Positions 36,240 through 44,042 of a DNA stretch of 44,042 nt are shown piece by piece. The notes under the pieces were generated by a model. That model was not told the origin of the DNA and did no database searches. It worked only from the letters and a program-made list of their open reading frames with translations. Origin of the DNA: Bacteroidales bacterium (GTDB lineage Bacteria; Bacteroidota; Bacteroidia; Bacteroidales; Muribaculaceae). The position numbers were made by a program, and so were the translations under genes. Each line of letters begins with the position of its first letter. Positions within the stretch are counted from its first letter, which is position 1. The DNA is taken from positions 1 through 44,042 of the forward strand of contig JAAVGE010000058.1 of the NCBI GenBank assembly GCA_014800385.1, in the 5' to 3' direction.

Positions 36240-37192
36240 CCATACCTGAACTCATTCAATCGAAGGCTCCGCGCACATTCTCTTTTGAGGTACTTCCACC
36301 TCTGAAAGGGAAGGGTATATCCCGCCTGTTTGAGAACATCGACCTTCTCATTCCCTATAATCCTGCGTATATCAACATCACCACCCACCGAAGCGAAATG
36401 GTGTTCAAATCCACGCAGGACGGACTGTATCGTCGTGTGTCGGAGCGTTCGCGTCCCGGCACGGTGGCCGTCGCCACAGCCATTCAGCACCGCTACAACA
36501 TTCCGGCTGTGCCACACCTCATCTGCTCCGGTTATTCACGCCTGGAAACAGAATATGCGCTCATTGATCTGAACTTTCTGGGCATCACCAACCTGCTGCT
36601 GCTCCGTGGCGACAAAGCCAAGCATGACCCGCGGTTCATTCCCAACCCCGACGGCTACTCCCACGCTCTGGAACTGCAGAACCAGGTGAACGCATTCAAC
36701 CGCGGACAGTTCATCGACGGCACTCCCATGGATATCCTGCCCGAAGCACCATTCTCTTACGGCGTTGCGGGTTACCCCGAGAAACATGAGGAATCACCCA
36801 ACATGGCCATCGACCTGCAGTGGCTCAAAGCCAAGGTTGACGCCGGAGCCGACTATGTTGTCACACAGATGTTCTTCGACAACAGCAAATATTTCAAGTT
36901 TGTGGAGATGGCAAAGGAAGCGGGTATCAACGTACCTATCATACCCGGTATCAAGCCGATAGTCAACCTCAATCAACTCACCCTGCTCCCTAAGGTGTTC
37001 CGCACCGACCTGCCCGACATGTTGGCCAAACGCCTGATGGAGTGTAAGGATGACAAAGAGGCGAAAATTGTCGGCATAGACTGGTGTCTGCGTCAATCCT
37101 CCGAACTGTATGAGGCCGGTGTGCCATCAATCCACTTCTATTCCCATAACGCAATCACCTCCGTAAAAGAGGTGGTGTCACAACTTTTCTGA
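36236..37192 (+). CDS. metF: Methylenetetrahydrofolate reductase
   Basis: 'RTFSFEVLPPLKGKGI...YINITTHRSE...GITNLLLLRGD...KVDAGADYVVTQMFFDNSKYFKFV...PGIKPIVNLNQL'. Confidence 0.95.
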   Translation: MTIPELIQSKAPRTFSFEVLPPLKGKGISRLFENIDLLIPYNPAYINITTHRSEMVFKSTQDGLYRRVSERSRPGTVAVATAIQHRYNIPAVPHLICSGYSRLETEYALIDLNFLGITNLLLLRGDKAKHDPRFIPNPDGYSHALELQNQVNAFNRGQFIDGTPMDILPEAPFSYGVAGYPEKHEESPNMAIDLQWLKAKVDAGADYVVTQMFFDNSKYFKFVEMAKEAGINVPIIPGIKPIVNLNQLTLLPKVFRTDLPDMLAKRLMECKDDKEAKIVGIDWCLRQSSELYEAGVPSIHFYSHNAITSVKEVVSQLF

Positions 37193-37196
37193 ACAG

Positions 37197-38324
37197 ATGA
37201 GATTCTCTGACATCCACGGACATGAAACGATAAAACAGCAACTTGCATCGCTTGTTGATTCAGGACGTATTCCCCATGCGCTGCTGCTTCAGGGCAAGCA
37301 GGGTGTGGGAAAGTTCGCTCTTGCACGAGCCATGGCACAATACATCCATTGCGAGAACCGTAGCGGAGGTGACAGTTGCGGTGTGTGTCCTTCATGTATC
37401 CAACACAGGTCGTTCAATCATATCGACACCTTCTTTTCCTACCCCGTGGTGAAGAGAAAATCGAGCAGCAGTGCCCCCGTCTCGGATGATTACAGCGAGG
37501 AGTGGCAGGAATTTTTGCGTCAGGATATGTACATGGATCCCGCCAACTGGCTCCGACAATTGGGCAACCCCACCACGATACCTGTCATATACGTGACCGA
37601 AAGCGATGACCTGCTTCACAAACTTTCGTTCACCTCGCATCACTCCCGCTACAAGATAGTACTGATGTGGCTCCCTGAAAAGATGAACGAGCAGTGTGCC
37701 AATAAAATGCTTAAACTCATCGAGGAACCCGCCGACGACACGCTGTTCATACTCACCTCAAATACCCCCGGCGAAATATTGCCTACAATCTATTCACGTT
37801 GTCAGCGTGTGGAAGTAAGCCGTCTGACCGATGAGGAAGTGGCGGATTATATGACTGAAAAGATGGGTATTGAGCGTAGCGAGGCTCTGTCAATATCGCA
37901 TAATGCCGAAGGGTCGGTCACCGAGGCCGTGCGTCAGTTGTCAATAGCCGACGAGAGCAAACTGTTTCTCGCGAAATTCATTGAACTGATGCGTCTGGCC
38001 TATCAGCGTAAGATTGTTGATTTGCGCAAATGGTCGATGGAAGTTTCTGAAATGAGCCGTGAGCAGCAGTTGGCGTTTCTGCGCTATTGCACACGCCTGA
38101 TGAGGGAAAATTTCATCTACAACCTGCATGATTCAAGGCTAAACTACATGAACAATGCCGAAAGCGCTTTCTCCGCAAAATTCTCGCCGTTTATCAACGA
38201 ACGGAATGTGGTGCGGTTGGTTAACAGTTTTGACAATGCCTTGACCGATATTGCGGGTAACACCAACCCCAAGATGGTGTTCTTCGATATTGCAATCCGA
38301 GTAATCCTTCTTTTGAAATCCTGA
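37197..38324 (+). CDS. holB: DNA polymerase III subunit delta'
   Basis: 'IHGHETIKQQLASLVDSGRIPHALLLQGKQGVGKFALARAMAQYIHC...CGVCPSC...EKMNEQCANKMLKLIEEPADDTLFILTSNTPGEILPTIYSRCQ'. Confidence 0.92.
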   Translation: MRFSDIHGHETIKQQLASLVDSGRIPHALLLQGKQGVGKFALARAMAQYIHCENRSGGDSCGVCPSCIQHRSFNHIDTFFSYPVVKRKSSSSAPVSDDYSEEWQEFLRQDMYMDPANWLRQLGNPTTIPVIYVTESDDLLHKLSFTSHHSRYKIVLMWLPEKMNEQCANKMLKLIEEPADDTLFILTSNTPGEILPTIYSRCQRVEVSRLTDEEVADYMTEKMGIERSEALSISHNAEGSVTEAVRQLSIADESKLFLAKFIELMRLAYQRKIVDLRKWSMEVSEMSREQQLAFLRYCTRLMRENFIYNLHDSRLNYMNNAESAFSAKFSPFINERNVVRLVNSFDNALTDIAGNTNPKMVFFDIAIRVILLLKS

Positions 38325-41323
38325 TGAAACCTTTCCTCCGACAAGTTGCTGAAGCATACGTGCAGAACCGGTGTGAAGAACTTCTCGACACCTGCTTCGT
38401 GTTCCCCAACAAGAGGTGTGCAGCCTTCTTTTCCGACTATCTGAGCGAACTGCTCCCCCAAACCATGTTCCTCCCGGCAATGACCACCATTGACGAACTG
38501 GTATGCGACATCACTGAAGTGGTGGTGTCATCACGCCTGGAACTGCTGTTTGACCTGTATGAGTGTTACCGCACCATCATATCGCGCAGAACCACGGCCG
38601 TCATTGATGACTCCTTTGACACCTTCCTACCCTGGGGTGAGATGGTACTGCACGATTTTGACGATATTGACCGTTACTGTGTTCATGCCCCTGACCTGCT
38701 CAGAAACATCAGCAATTTCAAGGAGATTTCTGCCAACTATCTGACCGAGGAACAGATAGAGGTTATCAACCGCTATTGGAACGACCCCATCAGTTATGCC
38801 GATCAGGTGCACCTGTGGCGTCACCTCAATCCCGATGACACCGCGGCTGCCGGAGTCAAAAACTTCTTCAATCTGTGGATAATTCTGGATGAATTGTACA
38901 CCATGTTCCGCAAGAAATTGGTGGCAAAAGGTGTGGCCTATACCGGTATGGCTTATCGTGCGGCGGCCGACAAACTGGAGAATCTCTCCCCATCGGAGGC
39001 TACCTTCTCGCGCTATGTTTTCGTGGGGTTCAATGCCCTTTCAGCCTCCGAGGAGAGCATACTCAAATGGTTCAGGAACAACGGTCTGGGCGACTTTTAT
39101 TGGGACTGGGATTTGTACACCCCCGAGGAGATGACCGGCATCAATCCGGCCGGAAACTTCGTGGAACGCTATCGCAAGATGTTCCCATCCGACCCGGATG
39201 TTGACTACGATTTTGAACAGTGGAAACCGAAATCGCTCCCCGAGATTACAGTTGTCGGAGTACCTTCGCGCATCGGTCAGGTAAAGGAAACGGCACGTAT
39301 ACTGACCGATATGATAGCCGAAAATCCGACGCAGTTCAAGGGTGAGAAAGCGAAAGAAACAGCCATTGTCCTGCCTGAAGAAAACCTCTGTATGCCGCTG
39401 ATAAGTTCATTCACCGAGGGTACATGCAAGTTCAATGTCACCATGGGATACCCCATGCGCTATACCCCCGTATCCACACTTATCCGCAACATCGAGCGTA
39501 TGGTTGGAAACAGCAAGATTCTGCGCGGTGAGCCCACTTACTACTATCAGGATCTTATCACCGTGATGTCTCATCCGCTGATACAGAACAGTTTCCCGCA
39601 ACAGGGCGAGGAGATTATCTCTGAAATAAACCGTAACCATATTTTCAATTACCGCCGACGCATTCTGCTGGAGAAATATCCTGACATCGCTCCTCTGTTT
39701 CCGCTCCGCAGCAGCGGCGACGCCGAGGCACTTGACGGGGTTCTCTCTTTGCTGAGCCTTCTTAAATCAATCACCGAACAGCAGACGCTTGACCACACCT
39801 TTGTGCTTCAATACATAAAATCTCTTGAAACGGTGCAGATGGCATGCCGAGGACGCGACATAGGGCTGAGCCGCTCTACGATAATACACCTGCTTTCGCA
39901 ACTGACCGATGGAGAGACAGTTAACTTCGAAGGTAACCCGCTCGACGGTATACAGATGATGGGGGTATTGGAGACACGTGTGCTGGATTTCGATAACCTT
40001 TTCATACTGTCGATGAACGACGGTATATTCCCGCGCAATACCCGCCAGAACTCATTCATACCCAACGAGATGCGCGGAGCCTACGGTATGTCAACGACCG
40101 AACGGCATGAGGCGGTGTATGCCTACTATTTCTATCGCCTGATTTCCCGTGCCGGAAAAGTGTGGCTCATTTATGACTCGCGTTCGGCCAACGGGGGTGG
40201 GGAAGTGTCGCGCTACATCAGTCAACTAAAGTATCTGTTGAATCCCCCGGGTATGCGGTTCGTGAGCAAAACCTACCAGATTAAACCGGTGGAGCAGCGA
40301 ACCATTGAAATACCCAAAGTCGCTGATCCCGAGGGAATTGTGAAAAACGATGAGATAATGGAAAAAATCAACAGATTTCGCGACAAGGAGAATCCACGTT
40401 ACCTTTCTCCTACCTCCATCAGCCGATTTCTGGAGTGTCCGCTCGGTTTTTTCCTGGAATATATTGCCGACTACCGTGAGCCCGATGAGATTAAAGATTT
40501 TATCGATGCGAGCAAATGGGGTACGATAGTGCATCTGACAATGGAGAAACTCTACACCATACTTTCGCGTCAGAATCAGGTCATAACACCTGCCGTACTC
40601 CGACAGTTACTCCACAGTCAGAGGTCGCTTATAGAGCATGAGGCAATAAAGGCCTACATGAATGTGTTCCTCAAACAGGAATTGGCCGAGGGTACACCCG
40701 CACGGCTTTCATCGCTCTCGGGTGCTAACGCCCTTCTCGCTGAAATGATTATCATGATGGTATGTAAAATCATTGAACGTGAAGCGGAAAGCGAGTATTT
40801 CGGCAACTTCCGGTTTGTGGAAGGGGAAATGAAATTTGAGGAATCCATCACGCTATCGCCTGACCTGAGTGTGAACATCAAGGGTTCGATTGACCGTGTG
40901 GACCGCACTTTCACCCCCGACGGGCAGGAGGTTATAAAACTGATTGACTATAAGACCGGGGCTGCGGTAAACTCTATAAAGTCAGTTGAGGATATATTTG
41001 ACAACCACGATAACAAGGCGGTGATTCAGTTGCTGCTCTATTGCAACGGCTATGCGGCAAAACATAAATTCAGCGGCATCATCAAGCCTATCGTTTACAA
41101 AATCAAAACGCTTCCCACCGAACCGTTGGAGCATGTAGTGAGCGGTCAGGATGGGCAGATTGATGACTACCGCACTGTCAACGACACCTTCCTGAATGCT
41201 TTCCGCGAGGCCATCTCACCTCTGTTTGACCCGAATATCCCCTTTACACAGGCTGAGGATGATAAAGCATGCCGATACTGTAAATTCACCGGTATATGTG
41301 ACCGTAACCCGCAGAAATTCTGA
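38324..41323 (+). CDS. PD-(D/E)XK nuclease family protein, AddB-like
   Basis: C-terminal nuclease 'GSIDRVDR...EVIKLIDYKTG'; Cys cluster 'SRFLECPLGFFL' plus 'CRYCKFTGICDR'; helicase-like N-terminus. Confidence 0.88.
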   Translation: MKPFLRQVAEAYVQNRCEELLDTCFVFPNKRCAAFFSDYLSELLPQTMFLPAMTTIDELVCDITEVVVSSRLELLFDLYECYRTIISRRTTAVIDDSFDTFLPWGEMVLHDFDDIDRYCVHAPDLLRNISNFKEISANYLTEEQIEVINRYWNDPISYADQVHLWRHLNPDDTAAAGVKNFFNLWIILDELYTMFRKKLVAKGVAYTGMAYRAAADKLENLSPSEATFSRYVFVGFNALSASEESILKWFRNNGLGDFYWDWDLYTPEEMTGINPAGNFVERYRKMFPSDPDVDYDFEQWKPKSLPEITVVGVPSRIGQVKETARILTDMIAENPTQFKGEKAKETAIVLPEENLCMPLISSFTEGTCKFNVTMGYPMRYTPVSTLIRNIERMVGNSKILRGEPTYYYQDLITVMSHPLIQNSFPQQGEEIISEINRNHIFNYRRRILLEKYPDIAPLFPLRSSGDAEALDGVLSLLSLLKSITEQQTLDHTFVLQYIKSLETVQMACRGRDIGLSRSTIIHLLSQLTDGETVNFEGNPLDGIQMMGVLETRVLDFDNLFILSMNDGIFPRNTRQNSFIPNEMRGAYGMSTTERHEAVYAYYFYRLISRAGKVWLIYDSRSANGGGEVSRYISQLKYLLNPPGMRFVSKTYQIKPVEQRTIEIPKVADPEGIVKNDEIMEKINRFRDKENPRYLSPTSISRFLECPLGFFLEYIADYREPDEIKDFIDASKWGTIVHLTMEKLYTILSRQNQVITPAVLRQLLHSQRSLIEHEAIKAYMNVFLKQELAEGTPARLSSLSGANALLAEMIIMMVCKIIEREAESEYFGNFRFVEGEMKFEESITLSPDLSVNIKGSIDRVDRTFTPDGQEVIKLIDYKTGAAVNSIKSVEDIFDNHDNKAVIQLLLYCNGYAAKHKFSGIIKPIVYKIKTLPTEPLEHVVSGQDGQIDDYRTVNDTFLNAFREAISPLFDPNIPFTQAEDDKACRYCKFTGICDRNPQKF

Positions 41324-41325
41324 TT

Positions 41326-42438
41326 ATGCTCTATCTTCATCTCCCTTTCTGCCATTCGAAGTGCATTTACTGCGACTTCTTTTCCACCCCTCTGGCTCGT
41401 GACATGTACGGAAATTATATCGATGCACTGGGGTTGGAGATTGCCATGCGGTCAGATGAACTGAATGACTCCCCGACGTCGGTCTATATCGGGGGTGGTA
41501 CTCCCTCAATTCTCCCTATGGACTTAGCCGAACGGTTGCTTAAAATTGTTTCGGAGAAGGTGGACGTGAACAAGGTGAAGGAATGGACAGTGGAGATGAA
41601 CCCGGAAGATGTAACCCCCGAACTGCTTGATTTATACGCCTCTTACGGTGTAAATCGAATCAGTATGGGTGTACAGACTTTTCATGATGTTACCCTTAAA
41701 AAGATTGGTCGACGTCACTCAGTGGAACAGGCTGAACAAGCCATTGAATTGATTCGGGAACGGGGATTCAATCACAGCCTTGACCTCATCTACGGACTAC
41801 CGGGCGAAGGGATGGAGCAATGGATCGTGTCGCTTGAAAAACTGCTTGAATACCATCCCCGCCACTTCTCGGCCTATCTGCTTTCCTACGAGCCCGGAAC
41901 GGCTCTTTACAGAATGATGGAGCAGGGTAGGGTGACCGAGGCCTCGGAGGAAACATCCATCGAGATGTATAATATATTGTGTGAAAAAGCGATACAACAT
42001 GGTTATGAGCATTATGAAATATCAAATTTCGCGCTTCCCGGGTTCAGATCATATCACAACTCCCGATACTGGATCGGTACCCCTTATCTTGGCATAGGGT
42101 GCTCGGCACACAGTTTCACAAATGGCACACGGAAGTCTAACCCCGCGGATATAAAGGGATATATTTCAAGCATCCGCAATGGGAACATCTTCTACGAGGA
42201 GGAGTATGAGACACCTGAGGAAAAACTGAACGATGTTATCATAACCTCGCTGAGGACTGCCGAAGGTATGAATACTGATCTTTTGGCGACCTTTCCGGAA
42301 TCTGTCGCTATGGAATTTACTGATAATATGAACCGGCTGATAAGATCCGGTAATATCAACCTCTCCGGCAACCGGCTTATAATACCTGAGAGACGGTGGC
42401 TCGAGGCTGATGCAATAATGCGTGAACTTATAGTTTAA
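41326..42438 (+). CDS. hemW: Radical SAM HemW (coproporphyrinogen oxidase-like, heme chaperone)
   Basis: 'LYLHLPFCHSKCIYCDFFS' (CxxxCxxC), 'SVYIGGGTPSIL', 'VNRISMGVQTF', 'DLIYGLPGEGMEQW'. Confidence 0.94.
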   Translation: MLYLHLPFCHSKCIYCDFFSTPLARDMYGNYIDALGLEIAMRSDELNDSPTSVYIGGGTPSILPMDLAERLLKIVSEKVDVNKVKEWTVEMNPEDVTPELLDLYASYGVNRISMGVQTFHDVTLKKIGRRHSVEQAEQAIELIRERGFNHSLDLIYGLPGEGMEQWIVSLEKLLEYHPRHFSAYLLSYEPGTALYRMMEQGRVTEASEETSIEMYNILCEKAIQHGYEHYEISNFALPGFRSYHNSRYWIGTPYLGIGCSAHSFTNGTRKSNPADIKGYISSIRNGNIFYEEEYETPEEKLNDVIITSLRTAEGMNTDLLATFPESVAMEFTDNMNRLIRSGNINLSGNRLIIPERRWLEADAIMRELIV

Positions 42439-42445
42439 ATACTTT

Positions 42446-43921
42446 ATGATAAAAAGAGCAGTCAACATTTCACCCTACCTGCTGATCCTGATTATTATTG
42501 TCGGGAGTGCTTTGCTTGACTCATTCACCCCTTTGATGGGTGATGACTTGGCAAAATGGATTGAGATGGGTGGACCCTCCGGCAGTTTCCCTGACCGGCG
42601 TGTAATTTCTTTTCTTGCAGGACACTACGTGGGCTGCAACGGCAGGATATTCGACGGACTCGGTCCCGTGATGCTCAATCTTATGCCCGGCATTATTTCC
42701 ACTGTTCTCATCGGGTTGATGAACGGGCTGTTCTTTTATGCCTTGTCACTTTCGGCAGGCGTTATGAAACGTGGTGCCTTTGCATCACTGCTGATTACGG
42801 TGGCACTGTTTACTTTACCCTGGTGGGACTCCATGTTCCTGCGTGTGTGTCAGATTAATTATGTCTGGGGCACAACCTTTGCGTTACTCTTTGTCAAGAT
42901 ATGGTTCAGCAACCTACGCGGGGGTAAACTCGTTGATGCGGCACTTTTCACCTTGGGAATATTCGCCGGATGTTTCCATGAGCAGATAGGTGTGGCCATG
43001 ACTGCCTATTTCGCCATACGCATATTGCTGACCCGATGTCGTGACAGACGCATGTGGCTGTTCGCCGGATTATGTTTCGGCACATTGCTGACCCTGGCTT
43101 CACCGGCACTATGGCACCGTAACTCCGATTTTATGCTTGATGCCTCCCGACCGGAACTGTTGCTCACAACTTTGCCTTGGGTGGTAATCATCACCGTTAT
43201 CACCATTACGCTGACACTGATTCCGGTAACTCGACGATTGGTTGCGCCACTATTGCAAACCGAATTCGGAGCATACTTTTTCATTGCCCTGCTCTGCTCT
43301 GCAATAACCATTTACAGCACAACGCCGGGACGCACCGGATGGCTACCGGAGAGTTTCTCACTTGTAGCGCTCGTTCTCCTTCTCACCACTTTCGGATGGC
43401 ATATGTCGCGACTGCAACATGCAACGGTGTCACTCCTCTGCCTGATAGCCGTGAATGCCCACTTCGTCGAGTCAGTCAGATGTCAGTATAGGATGTGGCA
43501 GGAATATAACGATGCCGTGGATATATACCGGAATACAGACGATGGGATAGTCCGGATGATGAGTTATACCTCACGCACCGATGTCCCTCTGCTGACACTC
43601 TACCGAGTCAAAGGGTTGCCTGACAGCGACGACACCTACCTGAAGCGGACGTTCAGCCATTTCTATGGTAATGGAAAAGTCAAGCCGCTCACCCTGATTG
43701 AAACCCATTCAGAAATCTCCGATACCATCCCCGAATCATTCTACCTGATACATAACACCGTTCCTGACACCATCATGATTATGGATACCCCCTCAGGCAG
43801 GAAGGTGATAACCCCGTTTAGCGAAAACGGAAATCAAAAATACTTAATCGAGCCGATGGTCGTTGACCCGGGCGACAACTGGCATAATGTAACCACCCTA
43901 AGAAACTGTTTAAATTTATGA
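42446..43921 (+). CDS. Polytopic membrane protein, DUF6056-like
   Basis: Multiple TM helices; 'MGDDLAKW' and 'VGCNGRIFDGLGPVML' near the N-terminus resemble DUF6056/GT-C-like proteins. Confidence 0.5.
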   Translation: MIKRAVNISPYLLILIIIVGSALLDSFTPLMGDDLAKWIEMGGPSGSFPDRRVISFLAGHYVGCNGRIFDGLGPVMLNLMPGIISTVLIGLMNGLFFYALSLSAGVMKRGAFASLLITVALFTLPWWDSMFLRVCQINYVWGTTFALLFVKIWFSNLRGGKLVDAALFTLGIFAGCFHEQIGVAMTAYFAIRILLTRCRDRRMWLFAGLCFGTLLTLASPALWHRNSDFMLDASRPELLLTTLPWVVIITVITITLTLIPVTRRLVAPLLQTEFGAYFFIALLCSAITIYSTTPGRTGWLPESFSLVALVLLLTTFGWHMSRLQHATVSLLCLIAVNAHFVESVRCQYRMWQEYNDAVDIYRNTDDGIVRMMSYTSRTDVPLLTLYRVKGLPDSDDTYLKRTFSHFYGNGKVKPLTLIETHSEISDTIPESFYLIHNTVPDTIMIMDTPSGRKVITPFSENGNQKYLIEPMVVDPGDNWHNVTTLRNCLNL

Positions 43922-44042
43922 ATAAAATTTTTATATACTCTGCTTTTAAGGATCTTTTTGGCGATTTTTGCCAAGTTTCGTCGGTCACGATGCCCGCATC
44001 GCTCCCTCCTCAACTTGCAAAACTCATCCAAAAATATCCTCA

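Noticed and set aside
43834-44031. Minus-strand 65-aa basic ORF as a DNA-binding peptide
   Set aside because: Overlaps the end of the plus-strand CDS and hairpin-rich intergenic DNA; no start context or homology could be recognised.

Overview
This 44 kb window has the codon usage, promoter motifs and gene content of a Bacteroidales (Muribaculaceae-like) chromosome; that assignment is inference. Most of it is ordinary housekeeping sequence. One minus-strand block (about 4.9-19.6 kb) carries RmuC, a ClC channel, a Sua5/YrdC protein, DUF1846, two GT2 glycosyltransferases, a GHL10-like hydrolase, Maf, a KdsC-like HAD, DUF2520, a nitroreductase, HU-CCDC81/SPOR and ManA, with NhaA on the plus strand inside it. 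A plus-strand block (about 19.7-43.9 kb) carries Lgt, a TPR protein, DUF4301, AcpP, FabF, DUF3737, a MalY-like lyase, MATE, RlmH, two TonB-dependent receptors, an HMA protein, MetF, HolB, an AddB-like nuclease, HemW and a polytopic membrane protein. The left end carries a surface-lipoprotein serpin and a membrane-anchored TPR/HTH regulator. I see no CRISPR array, prophage, rRNA, tRNA or intact transposase. The least explained content is non-coding: (i) a four-copy TTAGTACTGA array arranged as a palindrome upstream of the serpin; (ii) an interspersed double-palindrome repeat (GGCTGCTCCRTGGAGCAGCC-CTACAGGG) with covarying arms; (iii) two copies in opposite orientation of a ~185-bp MITE-like element with GCTGTGTCAAAA ends that contains those palindromes; (iv) a ~250-bp foldback element with ~84-bp arms, each ending in an inward-facing terminator-like hairpin; (v) a 287-bp imperfect palindrome built from CACGGATTTT motifs; (vi) a 137-bp tandem repeat at the left edge. 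Among proteins, DUF4301 carries motifs resembling UDP-sugar pyrophosphorylases.
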